DNA from: Butyricicoccus sp. Marseille-Q5471
GTDB taxonomy: Bacteria; Bacillota; Clostridia; Oscillospirales; Butyricicoccaceae
Direction: 5' to 3'
Length of the DNA stretch: 64,000 nucleotides
Assembly: GCF_951230135.1 (NCBI RefSeq)
Contig: NZ_CATNVC010000002.1
Span: 62,001 to 126,000 of the forward strand
The notes under the pieces were generated by a model. The model did no database searches. It had not been told where the DNA came from and saw only the letters and a program-made list of their open reading frames with translations. Position numbers and translations under genes: made by a program. Below, piece after piece: positions 17,833 through 27,109 of the stretch (the first letter of the stretch is position 1; each line of letters starts with the position of its first letter).

Positions 17833-18891
17833 TTATTCGCCCTCAATCTGGTTGCAGCGAATCAAGATTTTAGGGTATTTACCCGAAACTTGTGCCTCAA
17901 ACGCGGCGACCGAATCATCAATATCGAATACCGTCTGTGTAAAGTCATCTAGCTCAAAACGGGACAGAATCTGCGCCGCACGCGGATAGCAATATGGCGC
18001 GACATAGTAGCCCGAAATGGTTAACTCGTTAAAGTAGCAATACTGATATAAATTCAGCGGCATCTCAAAATCATTGGGATACATTGCACCGTAGAGCAGC
18101 ATCCCGCCGCGGGCAACAAGCGGAGGCAGATTTCCGACTGCACCCACAAAGCCTGAGCAATCCACCAGCACATCGAACCCCAACCCGCCAGTAATTTCGG
18201 CTGTACGCGCCGCAAGATCTTCATCAGCCGGATTGATGACATGATCCGCACCATACTTAACCGCCAGCGCACGGCGATCTGCCAGCGGCTCGATGAGCGT
18301 TAGATCGGTCGCCCCCATCATTTTAAATGCCTGCAAGCCCAACAGACCAATTGGCCCGCCGCCGTTGATGGCAATGCGCTGTCCCAGCTTCGGCTGCACC
18401 TTATCCATCATGCGCACCGCGATGGACACCGGCTCGAGTAGGCAGCCTTTTTTCAGCGATACATCATCGGGGAGCTTATAGACCTGCGACTCGTGCCAAA
18501 TGATGGTTTCACTCATACCAGCTCGGTTGTAATCGCCGGCATGCTCACAGAACTGCTGTTGACCATTTTGGCAGTAATAGCACGTACCGCAGAATTTAAG
18601 GAAGTTACCTGCAACGCGGTCGCCGACTTTCAGACCCTTCTGCATGGCCTTTTCGCCCAGCTCGACGACGACACCCGAAACCTCATGTCCGATACCGAAC
18701 GGCGGTTTCCAGCCAAAGATACCCTCAACCAGATGGGGATCGGAGCCGCAGACTGAGCAGTAAGCAACCTTGATTTTTACATCCTCGGGACCCATTTCAT
18801 ACTCCGGCACGTCCATTGTTGCAACTGCACCCTTTTTTGTGATTTCCTTGGCCTTGAGGCTGCCGGTTTTTATGACATTAATCTGTTTCAT
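17833..18891 (-). CDS. Zinc-dependent sorbitol/polyol dehydrogenase-like protein
   Basis: A 352-residue medium-chain dehydrogenase. Catalytic zinc ligands are in CSVCGSDPHL, GHEVSG and LEPVS. The structural zinc loop is CGTCYYCQNGQQQFC, and the nucleotide motif is INGGGPIGLLGLQ. The order of genes (symporter, then this dehydrogenase, then transketolase) fits oxidation of an imported polyol to a ketose in the cytoplasm. The exact polyol cannot be deduced. Confidence 0.88.
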   Translation of the reverse strand: MKQINVIKTGSLKAKEITKKGAVATMDVPEYEMGPEDVKIKVAYCSVCGSDPHLVEGIFGWKPPFGIGHEVSGVVVELGEKAMQKGLKVGDRVAGNFLKFCGTCYYCQNGQQQFCEHAGDYNRAGMSETIIWHESQVYKLPDDVSLKKGCLLEPVSIAVRMMDKVQPKLGQRIAINGGGPIGLLGLQAFKMMGATDLTLIEPLADRRALAVKYGADHVINPADEDLAARTAEITGGLGFDVLVDCSGFVGAVGNLPPLVARGGMLLYGAMYPNDFEMPLNLYQYCYFNELTISGYYVAPYCYPRAAQILSRFELDDFTQTVFDIDDSVAAFEAQVSGKYPKILIRCNQIEGE

Positions 18892-18942
18892 TCTGTTGTC
18901 CTTCCTCCTTTGAAACGATTGACTGCATACTACATATTGAAA

Positions 18943-20376
18943 TCAGGAGCGAACCGCGCTCTGTGCACGTTTTTCGTTGCGCACTGCAATCTCGGCTTGA
19001 ATCTGGCGAACCTTGTCCTCATCGAGGTGGTAGAACAGTCCGTAAACCAGCATGGCGACGACAACAGCGGCCAGCGGCAGCAGCGTAGTCATCACACGGA
19101 TGGCGGCCATCGTTGCATCGTTCTGCGTCTGACCGGCAACATACCCTGTGGCCTGCAGCACAGCGGTCGGCAGCGAGCCGCCCACGATCATCGAAAATTT
19201 AATACCAAGACCGACCAACGTCATTACAATCGCGGTATAGCGCTTGCCGGTCTTCCAGTCAGCATATTCGACCGGGTCGGTGATAACCGACCAGACGATG
19301 CCCATCAGTACGCCGTAGCCCAGACCCGTAATCGCACGCGAGATCATCATACCGGTCATTGCAGAAGTAGGCATGAGGTAAAGGAGCAGGCAGCCCAGTC
19401 CCGCAACCGCCAGGCCGAACATGACCGTGCCTTTTTTATGTAGATACTTGGTCAAAAACGGGACACATGGCACGCCGATGACCGAAAACAGCATCATAAT
19501 CATCGAAAACCATGAAAGCATATCACCGCGGCCCGCATAGTAATTGATATAGTACGCACCCATGGTGGACTGCACCTGACTCATGGTGTAAACACCGAGG
19601 AACAGAACAAAAGTGACAAACACCGGCCCGACGCGGAACAGCAGATGAAACACATCGCGGATACCGGCCTTTTCGCCGTTGACAACCGGCTGCGGCGGGA
19701 TACGCTCGATGATCTGGCTTGAGCCCCACAGCAGAATGATGACCATAATGACCGCCATGATGATGGTGGTGACCATGTATCCCTGTGCAAGTGTCATATA
19801 GTTGGACAGCACAGCGGATAGTTCGGGCAACATGATCGCACAGACCACGCCGCCAGCCTGTGCAAGCGTCATACGGAAGGATTGCAGCCGTGTGCGCTCG
19901 CTTTGGTCATTGGTCATGAGAGTTGCGACCGAAATGTACGGCTGAATAATGAAGGTGTACAGCATATTGAGCAGATTATAACCGATCAGCGCCCATGCAA
20001 CCTTGAGTCCATAGCTAAGGTTTGGTGTGGTATAGGTCATGACCGCGGCTAAGCCGAATGGAATGGCGCCCCAACGAATGTACACCCAGTATTTCCCCTG
20101 CCGAGGCTGCAAGCGTTCACAGATCGTTCCCATCATGGGGTCATTAATCGCATCCCACAAACGAGACACCGCAAAGATGATAGCCACATGGCCGGGCTGT
20201 AAGCCAAAGATATCGGTGTAGAAAAAGCTGATGTAGAGGGCAATGCACTGGAACACCAGATTCATGGCAAAGTCAATCGATCCATATCCCAGCACTTCCT
20301 TGCGCGGAATTTTATAATACCCATATTGCGGTGAGGTTTTTACCCAACTTGTCGGGTTCTTCGGATCCTGTTGCAT
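18943..20376 (-). CDS. GPH-family sugar symporter
   Basis: A 477-residue, 12-helix membrane protein of the glycoside-pentoside-hexuronide:cation symporter family, related to MelB and XynP. GYGSIDFAMNLVFQCIALY and FAVSRLWDAINDPMMGTICE near the N-terminus carry the family pattern with the cation-site Asp. It imports a sugar, glycoside or polyol with H+ or Na+ and is the first gene of a seven-gene operon. A good promoter lies upstream, and the AraC regulator is divergent. Confidence 0.9.
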   Translation of the reverse strand: MQQDPKNPTSWVKTSPQYGYYKIPRKEVLGYGSIDFAMNLVFQCIALYISFFYTDIFGLQPGHVAIIFAVSRLWDAINDPMMGTICERLQPRQGKYWVYIRWGAIPFGLAAVMTYTTPNLSYGLKVAWALIGYNLLNMLYTFIIQPYISVATLMTNDQSERTRLQSFRMTLAQAGGVVCAIMLPELSAVLSNYMTLAQGYMVTTIIMAVIMVIILLWGSSQIIERIPPQPVVNGEKAGIRDVFHLLFRVGPVFVTFVLFLGVYTMSQVQSTMGAYYINYYAGRGDMLSWFSMIMMLFSVIGVPCVPFLTKYLHKKGTVMFGLAVAGLGCLLLYLMPTSAMTGMMISRAITGLGYGVLMGIVWSVITDPVEYADWKTGKRYTAIVMTLVGLGIKFSMIVGGSLPTAVLQATGYVAGQTQNDATMAAIRVMTTLLPLAAVVVAMLVYGLFYHLDEDKVRQIQAEIAVRNEKRAQSAVRS

Positions 20377-20454
20377 GATCGTTCCTCCTCTTTATTTCCG
20401 TGTGTACTGCGGTTCCTAATCCCCCTTCCCACTGGTTTTCTCTTCTGTGTGTCT

Positions 20455-20483
20455 ATTGTAATCGGTCGTGTATGCCCCGACAA
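20455..20483 (-). promoter_or_regulatory. Probable sigma-A promoter of the symporter operon
   Basis: On the minus strand TTGTCG (20483-20478) and TACAAT (20460-20455) are spaced exactly 17 bases, about 80 bases before the symporter start. Confidence 0.6.
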
Positions 20484-20687
20484 TCCCGCAAACAGACACA
20501 ATTATCAAAAAAGATGTCTCATTGAAAATAATTTTTAGATAATTCGTCAAAAAGCAAAATAGAAAATTGTATATAACCTCTGAAAATCGAATTTAAAATA
20601 CTCGAAATTATAATATATTTCTCAAAAAGGACGTTATTGCTGATGAACATGTCCGGTTTTGACGAGACATTTGGTGTAAAAGCAGTT

Positions 20688-20717
20688 TTGCTACGAGTTA
20701 ATCTGTGATACTATTAT
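20688..20717 (+). promoter_or_regulatory. Possible promoter of the AraC-type regulator
   Basis: TTGCTA (20688-20693) and TATTAT (20712-20717) are spaced 18 bases. The region 20490-20690 between the divergent promoters is AT-rich and probably holds the regulator's binding sites, but I see no clear direct repeat. Confidence 0.4.
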
Positions 20718-20764
20718 AGAAAATGGTTGCTTTCGTAACAAAATTAGGCGGAAGGAGAAGAACC

Positions 20765-21733
20765 ATGCAATATCATCAAAAGCAGTATCCGTTTTATAAC
20801 CCAACGCTGATTCGTATGTCGATGGGAACAAGCGACTTTATTGTCAACTATGCGGACATGCTCGATCAGACCTGTGTGGAGTTTCTGCACACTCATGAGG
20901 ATTGTTATGAGATTTACTACTGTCTGGATGGCACCCAGAATCTCATGGTCGCAGACGAATGCTGCACGCTGACCGGCGGCAGCTTTGTTGTCATCCGGCC
21001 AGGCGTGCATCATTATACGATTTATGAGCCGCATACACCCAAACACTATGTGGTTTTCGTATTTACACCGCCAACCGTCAGCACTGCCAGAAGCAAAAGC
21101 CGCAGCGCCCCGCACGAGAGCGATTTTGTCATCAGTGCGCTCCATTATTTCGATGAACGCACTCACTTTTCCGGTTGCGACCGCTTCCACAGCCGCGCCG
21201 TGCTCGACCGCCTGCACGACGAAATCACCAACAGTTATTCCGGCACAAGCCTGATGGTAAGCGCCCTGTATCAGCAGTACCTGATTTCGATTCTGCGCTG
21301 CCTGATGGCTGAGGATCCACAGCAGCAACAGCCGCAGCCCGCACCGTCCAACATCAATCTGGCAGTGGCGATTACCAAGTACATGCACGCAAATTACCAC
21401 AAGAACATCTCCATTCAGGATATTTCGGACACATTTTACATTTCCCCGCGCCATGTCAACCGCGTGTTTGAGGATTATTTCGGACAGAGTTTCAAGCGAA
21501 CCCTCAATATTTACCGACTCAACTATGCGAAAAACTACCTGCTTGATACCGACTTTTCAACAGAAAAGATTTCCGGTCTGGTTGGCCTATCCTCGCCTAA
21601 GATGCTCTACCAATTATTCAAGGAAATTGAAGGTATGACGATTTCGGAATTCCGGGTGCAGCATCCCGGACGGCGTACCTTTCCATCCGCAGGCGAACCG
21701 GATGCCTACAAAGCGAGCGATGCTCTATCCTGA
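20765..21733 (+). CDS. AraC-family transcriptional regulator with cupin sensor domain
   Basis: I start this 322-residue protein at ATG 20765, eight bases after GGAAGGAG; an earlier in-frame ATG lacks a site. The N-terminal 150 residues form a cupin-like ligand domain (FLHTHEDCYEIYYCLDG, FVVIRPGVHHY). The C-terminal 100 hold two HTH motifs (ISIQDISDTFYISPRHVNRV and EKISGLVGLSSPKMLYQLF). Divergent from the symporter operon, it is the obvious local activator, responding to a sugar or polyol. No TM segment. Confidence 0.88.
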   Translation: MQYHQKQYPFYNPTLIRMSMGTSDFIVNYADMLDQTCVEFLHTHEDCYEIYYCLDGTQNLMVADECCTLTGGSFVVIRPGVHHYTIYEPHTPKHYVVFVFTPPTVSTARSKSRSAPHESDFVISALHYFDERTHFSGCDRFHSRAVLDRLHDEITNSYSGTSLMVSALYQQYLISILRCLMAEDPQQQQPQPAPSNINLAVAITKYMHANYHKNISIQDISDTFYISPRHVNRVFEDYFGQSFKRTLNIYRLNYAKNYLLDTDFSTEKISGLVGLSSPKMLYQLFKEIEGMTISEFRVQHPGRRTFPSAGEPDAYKASDALS

Positions 21734-21879
21734 AACGATAAAAACAGGGGGACAATAGCCTGACGTTTATTCGCCTTGCCTGATACCTGAGAATTTCTCC
21801 AAAAAATCAAAGTGACCTGCACCCAAAGCTTATGCCAATTACTCACAGAAAAAAGTGGTGGTAAAATACCACAACGAAA

Positions 21880-22110
21880 TGATGAGCCTGCCATGAAAAA
21901 CATATCGTGCAGAAGAAATCGTTGAAACTTTGAGAGAATTTGAAATCCTGTATGGGAAAGGATAAAATCCAGTGAATTGCTGCTGGGATAAGGGCAGTCT
22001 ATTATCGTCGGAAGAAAGGCTACGCTGATCTGTGTCCCGGTCAGGCCAGGTTACTCAAGGCGCTTGAGAAACAGAATAACCGATTGAACAAGCTGTTGAC
22101 CGCAGATTGA
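21880..22110 (+). pseudogene. IS3-family transposase OrfA remnant
   Basis: Broken plus-strand frames read SAEEIVETLREFEILYGKG and then RRKKGYADLCPGQARLLKAL, continuing to EKQNNRLNKLLTAD. This is the HTH plus leucine-zipper region of an IS3-type OrfA, with at least two frame changes. OrfB and terminal repeats were not found. The rest of 21734-22240 shows nothing recognisable. Confidence 0.7.
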
Positions 22111-22240
22111 GGTATATCATTAGCGCTAAATATAATAGCAATTGTTTTAATTTTTAGTGTAAACTTATAGTTTTCCCCACACAGATTACTTTGATGACCA
22201 CATGAGCCATTACATGGGCTACTGATATTTGTTGATTGCT

Positions 22241-23263
22241 TCAATTGGGCATCAGTAAAATTTTAAAATCCTCTCGGTCTATCATGCGACGCCATGCCTC
22301 CTCCCACGCGGTCAGCGACCGCGGTGCTCCTACCAATGGCGACGGATCGACCAAGCCGTATTGCAGCAAACGCAGCGCAATCAGCCACGAAGTGCGTTCA
22401 GAGGCAATTGAATTAGATAGATTCGGTTCCTTTTTCACCGCATAATCCATATCAAACACGATTGACTTGGTATACAGTCTGATTTGAGTGAAATTCCCCA
22501 TTTTACGCAAAGCGCGCAAACACAGATTGACTGACTCTGCTGCACCCGCGCACTCAAACGCATAGTCCACTCCCCTGTTCCTAGTCCACTGCATTAATTC
22601 TGCAACCGCATCTGTTTCATCCACGACCATCACCGCGGTGCAGCCCAATGCAAGTGCCTTTTCCAGACGCTTTTGATCACTCTTCATACCGGTCATAAAT
22701 ACAATGCCGCCTGAAAGGCGTGCAACCAGAGCGGTAAGCTGCCCAATGATGCCCGCGCCTGCAACCAAAACATAATCCCCCACGCGGACATGTGTACGCT
22801 CAATTACGCCGCGCACTACACAAGTAAGCGGTTCACACAAGGCAGCCGCATCCAAAGATACGCCTGTAGGCACATGAAACGCCTGTTTTGCCGGAATAAC
22901 AAGGTATTCTGCAAAGCTGCCGTCGCGTCCGGTTCCGATGTTAAACCGATGATCGCAGTGCATACGCAGTCCCTGCCGGCAATATTCGCAGGTTTCATAG
23001 GTTTCGACTGTAGTGATAGATACCACCGAATCATCAACACGAAAATCCGTTACCCGTGCGCCCACCGCTACAACCGTACCGCTGAACTCATGTCCCAATA
23101 CGAAAGGAGGGTGGATCAGGAAGTTCTCAATATGCAAATCAGATGCACAAATACCACAGGCGTAGACTTTAACCAGTAAATTATCCGGACCATATTCCGG
23201 TACAGGGATATCCATCAGCCTCAGCGTATCTGGGCCCAAGCCCGTTTTAACGAGTGCTTTCAT
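22241..23263 (-). CDS. Zinc-dependent medium-chain alcohol/polyol dehydrogenase
   Basis: A 340-residue dehydrogenase starting at the ATG ten bases after GGAGGA; an upstream ATG overlaps that site. Zinc ligands are in CGICASDLHIE, GHEFSGTVV and CEPLTC. The structural zinc loop CEYCRQGLRMHC has three closely spaced cysteines plus the last one in the usual pattern. The nucleotide site is VAGAGIIGQLTALVA. It resembles sorbitol/threonine dehydrogenases. It follows the truncated dctM copy and faces the decayed dehydrogenase copy. Although in a damaged region, its own frame is intact. Confidence 0.85.
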   Translation of the reverse strand: MKALVKTGLGPDTLRLMDIPVPEYGPDNLLVKVYACGICASDLHIENFLIHPPFVLGHEFSGTVVAVGARVTDFRVDDSVVSITTVETYETCEYCRQGLRMHCDHRFNIGTGRDGSFAEYLVIPAKQAFHVPTGVSLDAAALCEPLTCVVRGVIERTHVRVGDYVLVAGAGIIGQLTALVARLSGGIVFMTGMKSDQKRLEKALALGCTAVMVVDETDAVAELMQWTRNRGVDYAFECAGAAESVNLCLRALRKMGNFTQIRLYTKSIVFDMDYAVKKEPNLSNSIASERTSWLIALRLLQYGLVDPSPLVGAPRSLTAWEEAWRRMIDREDFKILLMPN

Positions 23264-23288
23264 AAAATCAGTTTCCTCCATAAAACAG

Positions 23289-23321
23289 ATTCGGCCCGTC
23301 GGGCAATACCGAGGGGCCGAA
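23289..23321 (-). terminator. Hairpin after the truncated dctM copy
   Basis: TTCGGCCC (23290-23297) pairs with GGGGCCGAA (23313-23321). It lies between the dctM remnant and the dehydrogenase start, with T-rich sequence a few bases on in the minus direction. Confidence 0.5.
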
Positions 23322-23353
23322 ATGTGAGAGATTAGAAAACGGTAGTTGAAAGG

Positions 23354-23650
23354 TTATCCGGACGGCAAATTAGGCAGGAAGGTTACGATTTGAGGAATAT
23401 AGGTGATTAACAACAAGCAAATAATCAACTGTCCAATGTACGGCAGTGCATCTCTGGTATAATCCTCAATCTTGGTTCCGGTGATGGACGTAGACACGAA
23501 CATCATCGCGCCAAACGGAGGAGTCATACCTGCAACGGTGAGGTTCACGGCCAAAACGATACCGAAATGAATCAGATCGATGCCCAGTGCCTGTGCCGCC
23601 GGCAAAGAACATGCCTACAACCAATAGAAGCAGATTGACAATCATCAGGA
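23354..23650 (-). pseudogene. TRAP large subunit (dctM) remnant
   Basis: The open 3' part encodes the last 80 residues of a DctM: ALGIDLIHFGIVLAVNLTVA and GMTPPFGAMMFVSTSITGTK. Upstream, VNLLLLVVGMFFAGG is joined out of frame with about 12 residues missing, and everything before it is gone. It resembles dctM at 8372 closely enough to be a second, lost TRAP operon. The remnant ends next to the start of a decayed dehydrogenase on the other strand. Confidence 0.85.
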
Positions 23651-24395
23651 ATGTTGGACAAATTGGAGGTCACAGAACGAAGTTTGACCGAACCGGCCTA
23701 ACGTATTCACAAACCGGCTAGGCAATTCCCGGCTTATGATATAGCGCAAATGGTAGAATGCACCAAGGGTGTTCCGACTTGGCTACACTTCGGCGGCGGC
23801 AACATTTTTCGTGCATTTCTCGCGGTAACCGTGCAGTGACTGCTCAAAAATGGGCACACCCGCCGCGGTGTGATTGCCTGCAAATCAACGGATGACGAAC
23901 CCCGCTGCGCGTTATGCCCTGCACGACTACCTGACTGACACCGAGTACCTTTGGCTCAAGTCACAAATCACGTTTCCCTGGATGGTAATCGACAAAATCA
24001 CCGGACAAATCGGTGAAACACGCACTTTATGCGGATGGGTTTTCCGATATGGCATCCATTCGCACGCAAAAGGTACCCTTGTAGTACCCTATGTCAATGC
24101 AGAACGTCCGCAGCATCTCGTCATGGAGGACCAGACCACCGTTTGAGCACGCGCGTGGCGTATCCTTGAAGAATCACGAAACGGTTGATCGATTCAGGTA
24201 TGTACCTGTTTGAATCCGCTGCACACCGCGCTAGCGGTATTTGACTGATGAACGAGCGCAAGGGTATGCCTGTCGTGACTGATCCCGGCATCGTATCGTC
24301 CATCTGCTTTGTCCGCGAGGTGCTGACAGAACGTTTTCCCTAACTGTTCCTGCCGGACACCCCGCCACGAATTGCCACGGATATATCTCAAAAAC
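23651..24395 (+). pseudogene. Mannitol-dehydrogenase-family gene remnant (second copy)
   Basis: Family segments occur in order in changing frames: VPTWLHFGGGNIFRAFLAVT (near 23770), FPWMVIDKITGQIGETRT (near 23965), VPYVNAERPQHLVMEDQ (24085), then GMPVVTDPGIV (24258) and DTPPRIATDISQK (24355). Several stops and frameshifts separate them, and the region with the catalytic Lys/Asn is deleted. It is a paralogue of the intact gene at 3601. A hairpin at about 24393-24436 follows. Confidence 0.88.
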
Positions 24396-24436
24396 AGCCC
24401 CCAGTGTCATTCAGACTACTGGAGGCTGTTTTTCTA
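24392..24436 (+). terminator. Terminator after the decayed dehydrogenase copy
   Basis: AAAACAGCC pairs with GGCTGTTTT at about 24428-24436 around a loop of some 25 bases containing a weaker inner helix. T-rich sequence follows. Confidence 0.55.
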
Positions 24437-24459
24437 TCTCTTCGACTTTTCCTTTCTGT

Positions 24460-25104
24460 TCAATGTTCACCGTCTTGACATGCCCCCTAAATTCGTCCAC
24501 CTTAAAAGCGAATTGTTTTACTGAAACCTTCAGTGCGTATTCTCCAATGCAGAATGAGGCCGCTCATGATTGTACTCTTGACGCTACAACTTAACAGCTT
24601 TCGTTACTTCTGAGAAGTAGAAGCCCGTTTTTGATTCAAGCACTCAACCCGCAGCTTTCCATTTAAACTCCAATATATCCATTCTGGGTAGGGCACCCTG
24701 AAAAAGTAAAGATATGCGCAACCCGGCGGTCATGACTTCATTATTCATTACCTTCCTTGTAAACTCAGCGCCATTACCCGTCAGAATTTCTTTCGGAAGA
24801 CCTCGAAACAAGGCCACGCGATTTCGTACCGTTTAAACCTCCTTTCCATTGATAAAACAATCTACTGCCAGCGCAAGGTATTCCCGAGTGTTGTGTCATC
24901 AATTAAGGTCATCGTCCGTTTTAAGAGGACATCCTTTAGAAAATGATTATCCAGAGTCAATTCCGCGACCAGCTCTTTCAGACGACGATTCTCGTTTTCG
25001 AGCTGCTTTAAGCCCTTCACATCATTGGCTTTCATTCCGCCATATTTGCTTTTCCAACGATAAAACGTCTGCTCTGTGATATTGTGCTCTTGAATAGTAT
25101 CCAC
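24460..25104 (-). pseudogene. IS3-family insertion sequence remnant
   Basis: The upstream part (25104-24862) encodes an almost complete OrfA: ITEQTFYRWKSKYGGMKAND and LENENRRLKELVAELTLDNH, continuing FLKDVLLKR, then runs into unrelated codons. Downstream, broken frames give OrfB core pieces: LPKEILTGNGAEFTRKVMN and EYNHERPHSALENTH. The DDE core is incomplete and interrupted by stops, so the element is dead. Inverted terminal repeats are not evident. Confidence 0.85.
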
Positions 25105-25117
25105 AGCATTTGGCGGT

Positions 25118-26026
25118 TTACTTCCACACTAACATCAGTATAAGCGTGCTCACTAAGCTGATCGCAATACACATAGAATGAATTACGCCCACAATTGACG
25201 GTTTACAGCCGCATTTGTCGCAGTATGCCAGTGTAACCGAGGGAATAGGCGCCAACAAGCTAAGCGTCACCACTCTCCTCACAGATTCCGGGAGCGGCAA
25301 CAAGCAGTAGCACAGTGCAGCCGCAACAGCGCCAAAGGCATACCGGACTCCCACAATCCGCACTACATCACCCAGGGCGTTCCGGCTGAGCTGTATTTCA
25401 AACATTAAGCCAATCATCAGCATCGCAAGAAACGCATTTGCCTGCCCGAACATGCCTGCAATCGTATAAACCGCAGGCGGAAAGTGCAGGCCGCTGCCCC
25501 CCATGATCATCATAAGCAAGAAGGTATCAAACGGCACAGAATGCAGCATTTTACTTGCAATCGTTTTCACACACATCCGCTCTCCGCCAATGAGAGCCGA
25601 AGTAACCGCATACGCTCCGCCGCTGTTCATAGGATTATTCCCCGCATCAAACATGGATACCGCCAGCAACCCTTCTGCGGGTAGAAAACTCTGTACAAAC
25701 GGCAAAACGAAGGTTCCAATGTTATAACTCGGTATATTAAGCATGTACAATGCCCGCGTCGCGCCATCCCTGCCTCGCGAAATCAGCGCCGCAACCAGTA
25801 ACAGCACACAATTTGCTATGGCCGCCACTGCGATAACCGACAGCATGTTCATCTCTATGGAAAAGGAAGCCAAGCTAGCAATCAGCGCTCCGGGAAGGGT
25901 TAAATTAACAATGATTTTTGATAGGATTCGCGCGTCCTCCGAACGGAATACGCCACATTGCTTGAGAATATAGCCTAAGACGATAATTAACAGCAGCCCG
26001 CCTATTTTAGTAATCATATTTTCCAT
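25118..26026 (-). CDS. AEC-family (auxin efflux carrier-like) transporter
   Basis: A 302-residue membrane protein with about ten helices in two inverted halves. GGLLLIIVLGYILKQCG, NLTLPGALIASLASF and the central NIPSYNIGTFVLPFVQ match the AEC family, whose bacterial members carry malate, lactate or other organic anions. It lies at the edge of the insertion-sequence remnant and ends 14 bases from it, yet the frame is full length. No close functional partner; it could belong to the downstream end of the ABC importer locus. Confidence 0.8.
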   Translation of the reverse strand: MENMITKIGGLLLIIVLGYILKQCGVFRSEDARILSKIIVNLTLPGALIASLASFSIEMNMLSVIAVAAIANCVLLLVAALISRGRDGATRALYMLNIPSYNIGTFVLPFVQSFLPAEGLLAVSMFDAGNNPMNSGGAYAVTSALIGGERMCVKTIASKMLHSVPFDTFLLMMIMGGSGLHFPPAVYTIAGMFGQANAFLAMLMIGLMFEIQLSRNALGDVVRIVGVRYAFGAVAAALCYCLLPLPESVRRVVTLSLLAPIPSVTLAYCDKCGCKPSIVGVIHSMCIAISLVSTLILMLVWK

Positions 26027-26054
26027 CTACGCCACTCCATTTCTTCCCATCCCC

Positions 26055-26090
26055 CAGAAGCCCGGTTCACTTGATTGCGCCGGGCTTCTG
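26055..26090 (-). terminator. Hairpin after the galactofuranose-type ABC operon
   Basis: An 11-bp stem, CAGAAGCCCGG with CCGGGCTTCTG, around a 14-base loop. There is no T-run in either direction, so termination is uncertain. Confidence 0.5.
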
Positions 26091-26113
26091 TACCAAACAG
26101 AGAAAAAGAGAGG

Positions 26114-27109
26114 TTACTTTTCGGAAGAGTTGATACGGTGGCGGCTGCGTACAATCACCGTCTGCATGACGATGAACGCACACAACAGCAGCGCAATGAT
26201 GATTCTTGTCCACCAAGCAGACAACGTGCCTTGAAATGTAATAAAGGTTTGGATAATACCCTGAATCAGCACGCCGAACAGTGTGCCGGGCAGGAACGCG
26301 ACGCCGCCAGACATCAGCGTGCCTCCAATGACAGATGACGCGATTGCATCCATCTCCATGCCCACCGCATGAAGCGGATAGCCCGAGAGCATAATCAGTG
26401 AATAAACGACACCTGCCAGCGCGGAGCAAAAGCCAGACACCATATAGGTTGCAATTTTAGTCTTTTTGGTGGGCAGCCCCATTAACTGTGCCGATGATTC
26501 ACTGCCGCCAAGCGCATAGATATTACGTCCGAAACGTGTATATTTGAGTACCAATGTCGCTACAATCAGCGCGATAACCGCAATCACCACACCGACCGAA
26601 ATAAAGGCCTTGGGAGCAAGATAAATGCGTGCAGAAGCAACTGCGGTATAGGTTGGGTTGGTAATATCAATTGTTTCGCGTGAGATAATTGCCGTTAAAC
26701 CCCGTGCAAAAAATTGCCCAGCTAACGTTACAATAAACGGTTGCATATCAAACTGTGCAATCAACCAGCCCTGTACCAGACCAAAGAGTAAGCCGATGGC
26801 CAGCGCAATAATCGTGACGATGCCTGCACCCAACTGTGTGTTTGCAAGCAGTTGCGCAGTTGTCATACAAGTCAGCGCAACAACCGAACCAATCGAAATA
26901 TCGATTCCGCCAATCAGAAGCACAAAGGTAATGCCGATGGTCGCAATAATCAGCGCTGCATTGTCAATGAATAAATTGCAGAATACCTGCGGTTTTAAGA
27001 AACCCTTATAACTCATCATACCGATGACATACAGTACAAGAAACAGCAGGGCCGTGATTCCAAAAGAAAAGTACCGCGAACCTACGATTCGGTTTTTCAT
27101 GTTTTTCAT
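26114..27109 (-). CDS. yjfF: ABC sugar transporter permease (YjfF-like)
   Basis: A 331-residue BPD_transp_2-family permease with 8-10 helices. LLIGGIDISIGSVVALTCMT and GGSESSAQLMGLPTKKTKI are the family's conserved cytoplasmic loops. It forms the membrane channel together with the product of the upstream permease gene, which overlaps it by four bases. It ends the operon. The pair matches YtfT/YjfF of the Escherichia coli galactofuranose importer. Confidence 0.88.
   Translation of the reverse strand: MKNMKNRIVGSRYFSFGITALLFLVLYVIGMMSYKGFLKPQVFCNLFIDNAALIIATIGITFVLLIGGIDISIGSVVALTCMTTAQLLANTQLGAGIVTIIALAIGLLFGLVQGWLIAQFDMQPFIVTLAGQFFARGLTAIISRETIDITNPTYTAVASARIYLAPKAFISVGVVIAVIALIVATLVLKYTRFGRNIYALGGSESSAQLMGLPTKKTKIATYMVSGFCSALAGVVYSLIMLSGYPLHAVGMEMDAIASSVIGGTLMSGGVAFLPGTLFGVLIQGIIQTFITFQGTLSAWWTRIIIALLLCAFIVMQTVIVRSRHRINSSEK

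Noticed and set aside
20744-21454. A 236-residue minus-strand open frame opposite the AraC gene
   Set aside because: It is the antisense shadow of a clearly coding AraC gene, without ribosome binding site or recognisable domain.
26067-26429. A small minus-strand gene overlapping yjfF
   Set aside because: It lies in another frame of a well-conserved permease gene and resembles no protein.
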